From positions 452,615 through 516,614 of the forward strand of contig NZ_JAAOZC010000002.1 in assembly GCF_011761305.1 (NCBI RefSeq): a stretch of 64,000 bases of DNA, written 5' to 3'. Within the stretch, counting starts at the first letter, position 1. Each line of letters starts with the position of its first letter. Shown here piece by piece: positions 10,690-19,708 of the stretch. The position numbers were made by a program, and so were the translations under genes. This DNA is from Sphingomonas vulcanisoli. Lineage in GTDB: Bacteria; Pseudomonadota; Alphaproteobacteria; Sphingomonadales; Sphingomonadaceae. The notes beneath the pieces were generated by a model. That model was given only the letters and a program-made list of their open reading frames with translations, was not told the origin of the DNA and searched no databases.

Positions 10690-11879
10690 GCCAAAAGATA
10701 GACCGTGCCAATTTCGTTCTCGAAAGCCTCGGGCGAATGCGGCGCGCGGACGATCAGCGCATCGGCGCGGACCAGATCGAACAAAGCGGCGCTGTCGCGG
10801 CTGGCGAGCAGGTGCGCGGCGCCGTCGATGATCCGGGCGCGCAGATATTCGGTGCGTTCGGCAATCGCGGGCAAGGGCGCGATCACCGGCATCGTCGTCG
10901 CCTTCGGTAACGGAGAGGGGGCGCCGGCGAGGTGCGCGGCCAGCGGCAGCAGGAACAGGTGCGCGGTTACGAAGGCGGCGACCGGATTGCCCGGCAGGCC
11001 GAGCACGATCGCATCGCCCAGCCGCCCGGCCATCAGCGGCTTGCCCGGCCGCATCGCCACCTTCCAGAAATCGAGCGATGCGCCCGCGCGCTCCAGCGCC
11101 GGCCGCACCAGATCATGATCGCCCACCGATACGCCACCGGTGGTGACGATCAGGTCGGCTTCGGCGGCGGCGGCCGCGAACGCCTGTTCGAGCGCTTCGA
11201 TCCGATCGGGCACGATGCCGCGATCCAGGGCGATGCCCGGTCCCTTGGCGATCAGGCTCGCCAGCATCGGCGCGTTGGACGAGGGCAGCATCGCCCCCGG
11301 CGTCGGCGCGCCCGGCGGCACCAGCTCGTCCCCGGTCGACAGGATGGCGATGCGCGGGCGGCGGCGGACCGGCACCGCGCCATGCCCTCCCATCGCCGCC
11401 AGCGCGATCGCGGCGGGTGACAGCCGCGCGCCTGCTTCGAGCAGTTGTACGCCTCGCGCGAAGTCGGTCCCCGCCGCGCGCACCGCATTGCCTTGCGGGG
11501 GTGGGACGGTGCCGGAAAAGCTAAGCCGATCGCCCTCGCGTGCCGCCTCTTCCTGGATCAGGATCGTGTCCGTACCCTGCGGCAAGGGCGCGCCGGTGAA
11601 GATCCGCGCCGCCTCGCCCGGCTCGATCGCGCGGTCGAGCCCGCGTCCGGCGGCGCTTTCGCCCACCAATATCCAAGGCCCCGGCAGGTCGGCGAAGCGG
11701 ATCGCATAGCCGTCCATCGCGGAGAGATCGGCGGCGGGCTGGGTGCGGCGCGCTTCGATCGGCGCTGCAAGCCAGCGCCCCGCCGCCTCGACCAGCGGCA
11801 CCGTCTCGATCGGCAGCGGCGCGGCGAGCGCGAGCAGCCGCGCCTGCGCCTCGCCGACCGAGAGCATCACGCCCGCCAT
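10686..11879 (-). CDS. moeA: Molybdopterin molybdenumtransferase MoeA
   Basis: Last step of molybdenum cofactor assembly: inserts molybdate into adenylylated molybdopterin. The 397-residue protein has the MoeA N-terminal region ([28 protein letters not shown] with the conserved Asp-Gly-Tyr-Ala), [12 protein letters not shown], and the MoCF-binding domain with [23 protein letters not shown] and the [20 protein letters not shown] motifs. Length is normal. It starts inside the end of moaC (13-base overlap), so it is translationally coupled, and its stop codon lies within the lexA -35 box. Confidence 0.95.
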   Translation of the reverse strand: MAGVMLSVGEAQARLLALAAPLPIETVPLVEAAGRWLAAPIEARRTQPAADLSAMDGYAIRFADLPGPWILVGESAAGRGLDRAIEPGEAARIFTGAPLPQGTDTILIQEEAAREGDRLSFSGTVPPPQGNAVRAAGTDFARGVQLLEAGARLSPAAIALAAMGGHGAVPVRRRPRIAILSTGDELVPPGAPTPGAMLPSSNAPMLASLIAKGPGIALDRGIVPDRIEALEQAFAAAAAEADLIVTTGGVSVGDHDLVRPALERAGASLDFWKVAMRPGKPLMAGRLGDAIVLGLPGNPVAAFVTAHLFLLPLAAHLAGAPSPLPKATTMPVIAPLPAIAERTEYLRARIIDGAAHLLASRDSAALFDLVRADALIVRAPHSPEAFENEIGTVYLLA

Positions 11880-12334
11880 TCGCCCGACCGTCCCCCCGAT
11901 TTGGCGCGTAGCCTGATGCCTTCGAGGATCATGCCGCGGTCGATCGCCTTGGCCATGTCGTAGAGCGTCAGCAGCGCGGTGGAGACCGCGGTCAGCGCCT
12001 CCATCTCCACCCCCGTCGGCCCGGTCGTGACGACGGTGGCCGCGCAGGCGACGCCCTCGTCATCGATCAGCAGATCGATCGAGACTTTGGCGAGGCTGAG
12101 CGGATGGCAGAGCGGGATCAGCTCGCTGGTCTTCTTCGCCGCCATGATCCCGGCGATCCGCGCCACCGCCAGCGCATCGCCCTTGGCCAGGCTGCCCGCC
12201 CGGATCGCGGCGATCGCGTCCGCGGACATCAGGATACGCCCCTCGGCGGTCGCCTCGCGCCGTGTCGCGGGTTTGGCCGAGATATCGACCATCTGCGCGG
12301 CGCCCGTCTCGTCGAGATGGGTGAGCTTGCTCAT
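11867..12334 (-). CDS. moaC: Cyclic pyranopterin monophosphate synthase MoaC
   Basis: Converts the MoaA product to cyclic pyranopterin monophosphate, the first committed intermediate of molybdenum cofactor synthesis. The 155 residues show the family signature: [19 protein letters not shown] opening, [18 protein letters not shown] around the active site, and [26 protein letters not shown] with the catalytic Lys in the MAKAIDR segment. The ATG at 12334 gives the conserved start; longer upstream frame is repeat sequence. It forms a unit with trpC upstream and moeA downstream. Confidence 0.95.
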   Translation of the reverse strand: MSKLTHLDETGAAQMVDISAKPATRREATAEGRILMSADAIAAIRAGSLAKGDALAVARIAGIMAAKKTSELIPLCHPLSLAKVSIDLLIDDEGVACAATVVTTGPTGVEMEALTAVSTALLTLYDMAKAIDRGMILEGIRLRAKSGGRSGEWRA

Positions 12335-12343
12335 GCGTCTCTC

Positions 12344-12420
12344 CCCCGTTCGTCCCGAGCGAAGTCGAGGGACGTGATACAGGCGGAACGTGTCTCGACT
12401 TCGCTCGACACCAACGGGGG
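12344..12420. repeat. Intergenic inverted repeat (REP-like)
   Basis: Two facing copies of a GAGCGAAGTCGAG-type sequence (left arm about 12350-12371, right arm about 12388-12417) with a short centre lie between moaC and trpC. Such pairs are common as intergenic repeats in sphingomonads. Two larger relatives occur at 19612-19696 and 21117-21203. Confidence 0.65.
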
Positions 12421-12431
12421 CGGCGTGGCGC

Positions 12432-13220
12432 TCATGCCGCAAGCAGAGCGCGCGTTGCCGCCTCGACATCCGCCTGCCGCATCAGGCTCTCGCCGACGAG
12501 GAAGCAACGCACGCCATGCTCGGCCATCGCCGCGAGATCGGCAGGACCGCCGAGCCCGCTCTCGGCGACGAAGGTGCAGCCCTCGGGGGCGCTGCCGACG
12601 AGCTCATAGGTCCGCGCGAAATCGACCGAGAAATCGCGCAGGTCGCGGTTGTTGACCCCGATCAGCCGTGACCGCAGCCGCAGGGCGCGATCGAGCTCGG
12701 CCCGGTCATGCACCTCGACCAGCACATCCATGCCGAGGCCGATCGCAGCCGCCTCGATCTCGGCCATCGCCCCGTCTTCCAGCCCGGCGACGATAATCAG
12801 GATCGCGTCGGCGCCCAGCGCACGCGCCTCCAGCACCTGCCACGGATCGATCATGAAATCCTTGCGCAGGCAAGGCAGCGAACAGGCCGCCCGCGCCTGG
12901 ACGAGATAGTCGTCGGCGCCCTGAAAGAAGGGCACGTCGGTCAGCACCGAGAGACAGGCCGCCCCGCCCGCCTGATAGGCGCGGGCGTGCGCGGGCGGAT
13001 CGAAATCGGCGCGGATCAACCCCTTGGAGGGCGAGGCCTTCTTGATCTCGGCGATCAGCCCGAAGCCATCGACAGCCGCGCGATCGAGCGCGGCGCGGAA
13101 CCCGCGCGGTGCGGTCTGGCCGGCGGCGGATGCTTCCAGCGCGGCAAGGCTGGTCTCGGCGTTGCGGCGGGCGACATGATCGCGCTTGGCGGCGAGGATT
13201 TCGGTCAGGCGGTTGGACAT
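12432..13220 (-). CDS. trpC: Indole-3-glycerol-phosphate synthase
   Basis: Tryptophan pathway enzyme that closes CdRP to indole-3-glycerol phosphate. The 262 residues form a TIM barrel with the expected signature [17 protein letters not shown] (catalytic Lys), [48 protein letters not shown] and [12 protein letters not shown]. It is a single-function protein, not fused to TrpF as in enterobacteria. It follows trpD by 13 bases on the minus strand and belongs to the trpE/G/D/C-moaC-moeA cluster. Confidence 0.97.
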   Translation of the reverse strand: MSNRLTEILAAKRDHVARRNAETSLAALEASAAGQTAPRGFRAALDRAAVDGFGLIAEIKKASPSKGLIRADFDPPAHARAYQAGGAACLSVLTDVPFFQGADDYLVQARAACSLPCLRKDFMIDPWQVLEARALGADAILIIVAGLEDGAMAEIEAAAIGLGMDVLVEVHDRAELDRALRLRSRLIGVNNRDLRDFSVDFARTYELVGSAPEGCTFVAESGLGGPADLAAMAEHGVRCFLVGESLMRQADVEAATRALLAA

Positions 13221-13233
13221 GGGCGTCCGCCTA

Positions 13234-14229
13234 TCAGAAGCGCAGCCAGCGATCGAGCAAAGCCTCGGCCGCGCCGCTGTCGATCGCTTCGGCGGCGCGC
13301 ACGACCCCTTCGCTGAGATCAGCGACCTCGCACGCCATGGTCAGCGCGCCCGCGGCGTTGAGCAGCACCGCGTCGCGATAGGCGCCTGCCTCGCCCTTCA
13401 GCAAACGGCGCAGCGCCTGCGCGTTGTGCGCGGCGTCGCCGCCCCGGATCGCCGCGATCGGATGACATGGCAGACTGGCCTCCTCGGGGGTGAGGGTTCC
13501 GCTGTGGGTCTCGGCCCCTCTCACCTCGGCCAGCACGGTCGGCCCCGCGATCGAGATTTCGTCGATGCCTTCCTCGCCGGAGACGACCCACGCCATGCCG
13601 TCGCCGATCAGCGCCAGCGCCTGGGCATAAGTGCCGACATAATCGGGCCGCGCGATGCCGATCAGCTGGCGGCGGGTCCGCGCCGGATTGGCGAGCGGGC
13701 CCATCAGGTTGAAGATCGTCCGCCGCCCGATCGCGGTCCGGATCGGCTGAATGCGGCGCATCGCGGGATGATGGTTGGCGGCGAACAGGAAGCAGATGCC
13801 CAGTGCGGCAAGGCTCGCCTCGGCGGTGTCGCCCGCGCGGGCCATATCGAGGCCCAGCGCCTCCAGCGTATCGGCAGCCCCCGCCTTGGAGGAAGCGGCG
13901 CGGTTGCCATGCTTGGCGACGGGTACGCCGCAGGCCGCGACGACCAGCGCAACTGCGGTCGAGACATTGAGCGTGTGATGACCGTCGCCGCCGGTGCCGC
14001 AGACATCGATCGCGTTTTCGGGCGCCTCGATCGGCAGCATCCGCTGGCGCATCGCGCGCGCGGCGGCGGCGATCTCGATGCTGGTTTCGCCACGCTCGGC
14101 AAGCGCGATCAGGAAGGCGGCGACAACCTCGTCGGCAACCGTGCCGTCGAGAATATCGGCGAAGGCCTGCTCGGCTTGGCTATGGTCGAGAGGGTTCGCC
14201 GGATCGGGCAGCAGCGTGATCGTCGTCAC
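13234..14229 (-). CDS. trpD: Anthranilate phosphoribosyltransferase
   Basis: Transfers phosphoribosyl from PRPP to anthranilate. The 331-residue protein carries [15 protein letters not shown] (PRPP-binding GTGGD loop), [12 protein letters not shown], and [21 protein letters not shown], all hallmarks of TrpD. Length is normal. Its start overlaps the stop of trpG by 4 bases (ATGA), so translation is coupled. The glutamine amidotransferase is a separate gene here and not fused to TrpD. Confidence 0.97.
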   Translation of the reverse strand: MTTITLLPDPANPLDHSQAEQAFADILDGTVADEVVAAFLIALAERGETSIEIAAAARAMRQRMLPIEAPENAIDVCGTGGDGHHTLNVSTAVALVVAACGVPVAKHGNRAASSKAGAADTLEALGLDMARAGDTAEASLAALGICFLFAANHHPAMRRIQPIRTAIGRRTIFNLMGPLANPARTRRQLIGIARPDYVGTYAQALALIGDGMAWVVSGEEGIDEISIAGPTVLAEVRGAETHSGTLTPEEASLPCHPIAAIRGGDAAHNAQALRRLLKGEAGAYRDAVLLNAAGALTMACEVADLSEGVVRAAEAIDSGAAEALLDRWLRF

Positions 14230-14819
14230 GCGGGCTCGGCCGCCTTGATCCCCGCCAGCGCCAGGAAATTGGCGAGCATCGCATGGCCATGCTCGGTGGC
14301 GATGCTCTCGGGGTGGAACTGAACGCCGTGGATCGGCAGAGTGGCGTGGCGGAAGCCCATCACCGTGCCGTCGGGCGTCCGCGCGTTGACGATCAGCCCC
14401 TCGGGCAGGCTCTCCTCGGTGACGATCAGCGAATGATAGCGCGTCGCGGTGAAGGGTGAGGGGAGATCCTTGAACAGCCCGGTGCCGTCATGATGAACCG
14501 CGCTGGTCTTGCCGTGCATCAGCTCGCCCGCGCGTGTCACGATCCCACCGAAATGCTGCCCGATCGCCTGATGGCCGAGGCAGACGCCGAGCAAGGGCCG
14601 CCCCTGCTCGGCGCAGGCCGCGACGAGATCGAGGCTGATCCCGGCATGATCGGGATCGCCCGGCCCCGGTGAGATCAGGAAGGCCTCCGCCCCGGAAGAC
14701 ATCGCCTGCCCGACGCCGATCGCATCGTTGCGCACCACCTCGACATGGCTGCCCAGCTCCTGGAGATAATGTACCAGGTTCCAGGTGAAGCTGTCGTAAT
14801 TGTCGATGACGAGGATCAT
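14226..14819 (-). CDS. trpG: Anthranilate synthase component II, glutamine amidotransferase
   Basis: Supplies ammonia from glutamine to TrpE; in many bacteria the same protein serves p-aminobenzoate synthesis. The 197 residues are a class I amidotransferase: [20 protein letters not shown] opening, [13 protein letters not shown], catalytic Cys in [14 protein letters not shown], and the His-Glu pair in [15 protein letters not shown]. It lies 90 bases after a DUF983 gene, with a long perfect hairpin between them, and overlaps trpD by 4 bases. Confidence 0.96.
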   Translation of the reverse strand: MILVIDNYDSFTWNLVHYLQELGSHVEVVRNDAIGVGQAMSSGAEAFLISPGPGDPDHAGISLDLVAACAEQGRPLLGVCLGHQAIGQHFGGIVTRAGELMHGKTSAVHHDGTGLFKDLPSPFTATRYHSLIVTEESLPEGLIVNARTPDGTVMGFRHATLPIHGVQFHPESIATEHGHAMLANFLALAGIKAAEPA

Positions 14820-14864
14820 GGGATGCGCTTAACCGGTTAGCGGACAACCGTCATCCCCACGATA

Positions 14865-14899
14865 TCATCAATCCTCCCCTTGCAGGGGAGGATTGATGA
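14865..14899. repeat. Perfect 15-base-stem hairpin inside the trp cluster
   Basis: TCATCAATCCTCCCC at 14865-14879 pairs perfectly with 14885-14899 around a 5-base loop. It lies between the DUF983 stop and trpG on the minus strand. It could slow or stop transcription between trpE-DUF983 and trpGDC, or protect the upstream message; the CTCCCC/GGGGAG core resembles other intergenic repeats in this window. Confidence 0.65.
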
Positions 14900-14906
14900 C
14901 GTCGGC

Positions 14907-15275
14907 CTACGCCGTCTTCTTATCGGCCACCGCCGCAAGCGCACCAATCACACCGCCCTTGATGAAGGGCAGGGCGGCCAGCGTCGCCAAAGTCATCGCC
15001 GAGAGCAGGATGCCGAGCGACGCCCATAGCGGCAGCGACCAGAACCAGGGAATCGCCAGCGACGGGGCGACCAGCAGATGTCCGACCAACAATACGGTGA
15101 AATAAGAGGCGATATCGTCGACACGGTGCTGGCCGTTATCGGCCATGCACACCGGGCAGCGCGGGCGCACCTTGAGATAGCCTTCGAACAAGGTCGGCGA
15201 ATCGCAATGCGGGCAGTGGCGCTTGAGCCCGCGCTTGAGGCCTTCGCCGAAGCTGATCTTGTCCATCATCACCAT
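14907..15275 (-). CDS. DUF983 membrane protein
   Basis: A 122-residue inner-membrane protein. Two CxxC pairs near the N-terminus (CPHCDSPTLFEGY and RCPVCMADNG) form a zinc-ribbon-like unit, then two hydrophobic segments (about residues 58-80 and 84-112; YFTVLLVGHLLVAPSLAI and LWASLGILLSAMTLATLAAL) give two membrane helices with a short hairpin. This is the DUF983 architecture, whose function is unknown. It sits between trpE and trpG in the same direction; ATG 15275 or the nearby ATG 15266 may be the start. Confidence 0.85.
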   Translation of the reverse strand: MVMMDKISFGEGLKRGLKRHCPHCDSPTLFEGYLKVRPRCPVCMADNGQHRVDDIASYFTVLLVGHLLVAPSLAIPWFWSLPLWASLGILLSAMTLATLAALPFIKGGVIGALAAVADKKTA

Positions 15276-15298
15276 TTAGGCGCTCGGACATCGCTTCG

Positions 15299-16804
15299 CT
15301 ACTGGCCAAAGCCTGCTTCCTGCGCGATCCGCGTTGCCTCGCGCGCAGCGGCGAACAGCGCGCCGGACTTGGCTTCGCACTCGCGCTGTTCGGCGGCGGG
15401 ATCGCTGTCGGCGACGATGCCCGCACCGGCCTGCACATGCATCACGCCATCCTTAACGATGGCCGTCCTGAGCACGATGCAGCTATCGAGCGAGCCGTCG
15501 GGGGCGAAATAGCCGACCGCGCCAGCATAAGCGCCGCGCGTTTCCTGCTCCAGTTCGGCGATGATCTCGCAGGCGCGGACCTTGGGCGCGCCCGAGACCG
15601 TGCCCGCCGGAAAGCCCGCGAACATCGCGTCGAGCGCATCCTTGCCCGGCGCGATCCGCCCGACGACGTTGGAGACGATGTGCATGACGTGGCTGTAATA
15701 TTCGACCGCATAGCTGGCCGTCACCTTGACGCTGCCCGCCACCGCGACGCGGCCGACATCGTTGCGGCCGAGATCGAGCAGCATCAGATGCTCGGCGCGC
15801 TCCTTGGGATCGGTGAGCAGACTCTCCCGGTTGGCCTCGTCCTCGGCGGCGGTTTTACCACGAGGGCGCGTGCCCGCGATCGGGCGGATCGTCACCTCGC
15901 CATCGCGCAGGCGGACGAGAATCTCGGGGCTCGATCCGATCACTGCAAAGCCGGGTAGATCGAGATGGTAGAGGAAGGGCGAGGGATTGATCCGCCTGAG
16001 CGCGCGATAGAGATCGAGCGGCGGCAGCGTGAAGGGCGTGGTGAAGCGCTGCGCCAGCACGACCTGGAAGATGTCGCCCGCCGCGATATGCTCCTTCGCG
16101 GCCAGCACCATATCCCGATAGCGATCGGCAGGGATGATCGGCGTGGCGAGGATCTCCGGCAGCTCGGCGGGTGTGCGGGCGGCGGCGGGCAGCGGCGCCG
16201 CGAGCCGGGCGGCGGTCGCCTCGATCCGCTCGATCGCGGCCTCCACGGTGCCGCGGCTTTCGGGCCAGACCGGCGCGACGATGAACAGCGAATCCGCCAG
16301 CCGATCGAAGATCAGCAGCACCGTCGGCCGCACGAACAGCATATCGGGCAGATCCAGCGGTGAGGGCGCGGCGCGCGGCAGCTTCTCGACCAGCCCCACC
16401 GTCTCATAAGCGAAATAGCCGACGAGGCAGGCGAGTGCGCGGGGCAGGCCCTCGGGCACATCGGCGCGGCACGCCGCCACCAGATCGCGGAGCGCTACCA
16501 GCGGATCGGCCTCTATACCCTCGAACGCGGCGCGGTCGGTCAGCCAGCGCCGATTGATCCGCGCCTGCCGCTCCCGCGCCTCGAACACCAGATCGGGCGC
16601 CAGGCCGAGCAAACTGTAGCGCCCGCGTGTTGCGCCATCCTCCACCGATTCGAGCAGGAAATCGCCTCGGCCGGGCTCGATCAGTTTGATCGCGGCGGCG
16701 ACGGGCGTTTCGGTATCGGCGATCAGCCGCCGCCAGACCAAAGCCGGACGGCCCGCAGCGATCGCCTCGCGCGCGGCGGCGTCGGCCGCCCCCGCTTCCA
16801 TCAC
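15299..16804 (-). CDS. trpE: Anthranilate synthase component I
   Basis: Forms anthranilate from chorismate with TrpG-supplied ammonia; first committed step to tryptophan. The 501 residues include the N-terminal regulatory part (LIEPGRGDFLLESVEDGATRG, holding the tryptophan-binding ESxxxG-like motif) and the chorismate-binding domain with SPEILVRLRDGEVTIRPIAGT, LMLLDLGRNDVGRV, HIVSNVVGRI and FPAGTVSGAPKVRA. Feedback inhibition by tryptophan is therefore expected. Its ATG overlaps the ppiD stop by 4 bases. Confidence 0.97.
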   Translation of the reverse strand: MMEAGAADAAAREAIAAGRPALVWRRLIADTETPVAAAIKLIEPGRGDFLLESVEDGATRGRYSLLGLAPDLVFEARERQARINRRWLTDRAAFEGIEADPLVALRDLVAACRADVPEGLPRALACLVGYFAYETVGLVEKLPRAAPSPLDLPDMLFVRPTVLLIFDRLADSLFIVAPVWPESRGTVEAAIERIEATAARLAAPLPAAARTPAELPEILATPIIPADRYRDMVLAAKEHIAAGDIFQVVLAQRFTTPFTLPPLDLYRALRRINPSPFLYHLDLPGFAVIGSSPEILVRLRDGEVTIRPIAGTRPRGKTAAEDEANRESLLTDPKERAEHLMLLDLGRNDVGRVAVAGSVKVTASYAVEYYSHVMHIVSNVVGRIAPGKDALDAMFAGFPAGTVSGAPKVRACEIIAELEQETRGAYAGAVGYFAPDGSLDSCIVLRTAIVKDGVMHVQAGAGIVADSDPAAEQRECEAKSGALFAAAREATRIAQEAGFGQ

Positions 16805-18723
16805 TGGTCGGCGGCCGCCTGGCCCGAAAGCTGCTTGGCGAGCGCGGCGATGGCGGCGGGGTTCTTCTTCACCGTCAGTTCCGATCGCGCCGCCTTGGCG
16901 AATTGCTGCAGATATTCGTCGCCGATCCCCTGGCTGGAGGCGACGCGCATCTGGCCGGCGATCAAGGCGACCTGCGCGGGATCGCCGGGGCTGATCTGAT
17001 CGAGATGGACGATATACCAGCCGCCCGGCCCCGGCGTCAGGCTGGTCTTGCCGGGCGAAAGTGCGAACAGGGCGCGCAGCGGCGGTGACACCGCCTGGCC
17101 CTGCTGCTGCAGGCGGGCGACGTCGATCTGGCTGGCGTTGGCGGGCTTGGGTGCTTCCAGCCCTGCGGCGGCGAAGGCGGCGGCCATCGGCGTTCCGGCC
17201 TTCATCTTGGCCAGCACGCCGTCGGCGATCGCCCGTGCGGCCTTGCCGGCGCGATCGACCATCAGATCATTCTTCGCCTTGTCGTGCACCTGGGCCAAGG
17301 GCAGCGGCGCCGAGGGCAGCACGCTGGCAACGCCGAGCAGCGCGGCGCCGCCGGTGGCGGGCACGGGCTCCAGCGTCGGGGCGTCCTCGGGCTCGGCCAG
17401 GAAGGCGGGCTTGAGCAGCGCCTGCACGGTGGCGTCGGGCTGGAAATTGGGCGCCGCGCCATTGCCGAGCAGCGGCGGCGTCGTCACTACCTTCAGGCTG
17501 TTGGCCTTAACGATCTTGTCGAAATTGGCGCCGTCGTTCAGCGCATCCTCGATCTTCTGGCCGAGCGCCTGCAGCGCGGCGGTCTTGCGCGTCTGGGTGA
17601 GCGCGGTGGCGATCTCGCCCTTCACGCTTTCCAGGCTGCGCGCGGGTTTGGCGTTGATCGTATCGATGTGGACGATGTGCCAGCCGAGCGTCGACTTGAG
17701 CGGCGTGGTATTGCCGCCCTGCTTGGCGGCGAAAGCGGCATCGGCGATCGCGGGCGTCGCGGAGGCGGCGAACGCTTCCTTGCTGAGCGCGCCGAGCGCG
17801 GTATCCTTGGGGCCGAAGCCTGCGTCGCCCGCAGCCTTTTCGAACGGCGTGCCGGAGGCGAGCTTGGCGGCGAACGCCTTGGCGGCGCCCTCGTCGGGCA
17901 GCACCACCTGCGAAAGCGTGCGCGTTTCGCCCGCGGCATATTTGGCGGCGTCGGCCTTATACTGCGCCGCGATCTCCGCATCGCTCGGCGTGGCGACGGT
18001 GACGCCGTCGGGGTTGATCGGCGCGTAGCGCAGCACGCGCCGTTCGGGCACGGTGTAAGCGGCGATGTGGCTCTTGTACCAGGCGGCGATGTCGGGTTCC
18101 GAAGGCGCTGCGACTGGTTTCAGCGGCACGAAGCCGACTTCGCCGATCCGCCGCGCGACGAACAGTCCCGCATAGGTTCGCGCCATGCCCATCGGCATCG
18201 ATGGCGCCGCGCCCAGCGGGATCAGCAGCTGGCGACGGATCAGATCGGCGCGGATGCCCGATCGCAGATCGGCCAGCGCCATATGCTGCTGCGCGAGCAG
18301 GGCGCGCATCTGCTTCTCGTCGAACTTGCCGGCAGGGTTGATGAAGGCGGGGATGTTGGCGATCTGCGCATCGATCAGCCGGTCGCTGGCGGTCAGCCCG
18401 TGCTTGCGCGCCCAGATCTCCAGCGATCGCGTGCTGATCTCGCGCTCGACGATCGGATCGAGGCCGCCCGTCTGGCGCAGCAGCGCCGCCATGTCGACGG
18501 CAGGCTGCTGCTGGCGGATGCGGCTGAGCTCGGCCTGCGCGCTACGCTGCACGTCCGCCCCGCGGATCGGCTCACCGCCCACCGTGGCGACCACGTTGGG
18601 ATCGGTCACCGCGCCGCCCCCGAACGGATTGCTCACGCCGGTGACGATGAACGCCACCAGCAGCAGGCCGAGCAAGGCGATGACGATCCAGGAGCCGAGC
18701 GCGCGGCGAAAGAAGGTTAGCAT
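16801..18723 (-). CDS. ppiD: PpiD-like membrane-anchored peptidyl-prolyl isomerase
   Basis: Periplasmic folding factor anchored in the inner membrane. From ATG 18723 the protein has 640 residues: one N-terminal membrane helix (ALGSWIVIALLGLLLVAFIV), a SurA_N/SurA_N_3-type chaperone region, a parvulin-like rotamase domain at about residues 260-360 (TLSQVVLPDEG, GWHIVHIDTINAK), and a second, degenerate rotamase-like end (GGWYIVHLDQI). The long upstream frame overlaps tpiA and is not coding. GGAAG lies before the start. It overlaps trpE by 4 bases, the usual sphingomonad arrangement. Confidence 0.92.
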   Translation of the reverse strand: MLTFFRRALGSWIVIALLGLLLVAFIVTGVSNPFGGGAVTDPNVVATVGGEPIRGADVQRSAQAELSRIRQQQPAVDMAALLRQTGGLDPIVEREISTRSLEIWARKHGLTASDRLIDAQIANIPAFINPAGKFDEKQMRALLAQQHMALADLRSGIRADLIRRQLLIPLGAAPSMPMGMARTYAGLFVARRIGEVGFVPLKPVAAPSEPDIAAWYKSHIAAYTVPERRVLRYAPINPDGVTVATPSDAEIAAQYKADAAKYAAGETRTLSQVVLPDEGAAKAFAAKLASGTPFEKAAGDAGFGPKDTALGALSKEAFAASATPAIADAAFAAKQGGNTTPLKSTLGWHIVHIDTINAKPARSLESVKGEIATALTQTRKTAALQALGQKIEDALNDGANFDKIVKANSLKVVTTPPLLGNGAAPNFQPDATVQALLKPAFLAEPEDAPTLEPVPATGGAALLGVASVLPSAPLPLAQVHDKAKNDLMVDRAGKAARAIADGVLAKMKAGTPMAAAFAAAGLEAPKPANASQIDVARLQQQGQAVSPPLRALFALSPGKTSLTPGPGGWYIVHLDQISPGDPAQVALIAGQMRVASSQGIGDEYLQQFAKAARSELTVKKNPAAIAALAKQLSGQAAADQ

Positions 18724-18848
18724 CCGGTCTTCCGAGAAACAGTTGAGCCCGCCCATAGGGCTCCTGCCTTCGCCTGCCAAGCGGAGCCACGCCTTGCCGC
18801 TCGGGCGCATTGCTGTATCGGAAACGCCGTCGTGAGGGAGGCGAAAGA

Positions 18849-19595
18849 ATGGCGTTGCGCAAGCTGATCGCGGGCAACTGGAAAATGAACGGCACGCGCG
18901 CATCGCTCGCCGAAGTGGCGGCGATCGAAGCGGCCGCTACCGCCGCTGGCCATGTCGATGTCGCGCTGTGTCCGCCCTTCACCCTGATCGATGCGATGAT
19001 GCAGGCGGCGGACACGGTCGTGATCGGCGGGCAGGATTGCCACCATGCCGTGAAGGGCGCACACACGGGCTGCGTCTCCGCCGCGATGCTCGCCGATCTC
19101 GGCGCCAGCCATGTCATCGTCGGCCACAGCGAGCGCCGCACCGACAACGGCGAGACGGATGACCTCGTCCGCGCCAAAGCCGAGGCGACGATCGCCGCCG
19201 GACTGATCGCAATCGTCTGCGTCGGCGAGACCGAGGCTGAGCGTGATGCGGGGCGTGCGGGCGTGGTTGTCGGCGATCAGCTCGACGGATCGCTGCCGCC
19301 GGCCGCGACCGCGCGGCAGCTGGTCGTCGCTTACGAGCCGGTGTGGGCGATCGGCACGGGGCGGACGCCTTCGTGTGACGACGTCGCCGAGATGCACGGC
19401 ATGATCCGCGCCAAGCTGCTCGCGATCCTCGGCGAAGAAGGGGTGGGCGTGCGGATCTTGTATGGGGGATCGGTCAAGCCGGACAATGCCGCAGAACTGT
19501 TGGCGATCGCCGATGTCGACGGTGCCCTGGTCGGCGGCTGCAGCCTCACCGCCGCGCAATTCGTTCCGATTATCGAGGCGGCGGCTACGATCTAA
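18849..19595 (+). CDS. tpiA: Triosephosphate isomerase
   Basis: Interconverts dihydroxyacetone phosphate and glyceraldehyde 3-phosphate in glycolysis and gluconeogenesis. The 248-residue protein has the conserved GNWKMNG (catalytic Lys), the His in VIVGHSERR, the catalytic Glu motif [13 protein letters not shown] and [12 protein letters not shown] for phosphate binding. GGGAGGCG precedes the ATG at 18849; an upstream ATG at 18810 gives an N-terminus unlike the family. It is divergent from ppiD with about 125 bases between starts. Confidence 0.97.
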   Translation: MALRKLIAGNWKMNGTRASLAEVAAIEAAATAAGHVDVALCPPFTLIDAMMQAADTVVIGGQDCHHAVKGAHTGCVSAAMLADLGASHVIVGHSERRTDNGETDDLVRAKAEATIAAGLIAIVCVGETEAERDAGRAGVVVGDQLDGSLPPAATARQLVVAYEPVWAIGTGRTPSCDDVAEMHGMIRAKLLAILGEEGVGVRILYGGSVKPDNAAELLAIADVDGALVGGCSLTAAQFVPIIEAAATI

Positions 19596-19611
19596 CTGAC
19601 GCCCTCCCTCC

Positions 19612-19696
19612 CCGTTTGCCCTGAGCTTGTCGAAGGGCTGTCCTGCCTGACAGGCAACGAAGAAGAACAGTGCTTCGACAAGCTCAGCACGAACGG
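19612..19696. repeat. REP-like inverted repeat, TTCGACAAGCTCAG family
   Basis: Facing arms CTGAGCTTGTCGAAG (about 19621-19635) and CTTCGACAAGCTCAG (about 19673-19687), flanked by CCGTTTGCC and GCACGAACGG, enclose a smaller inner palindrome. This is a widespread intergenic repeat type in sphingomonads and other proteobacteria. A second copy lies at 21117-21203, so the permease gene is bracketed by the two. Confidence 0.75.
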
Positions 19697-19708
19697 AGGG
19701 GATAGGGC

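Noticed and set aside
10686..16804. A tryptophan attenuator leader before trpE
   Set aside because: trpE overlaps the end of ppiD by 4 bases, leaving no room for a leader peptide and attenuator there.
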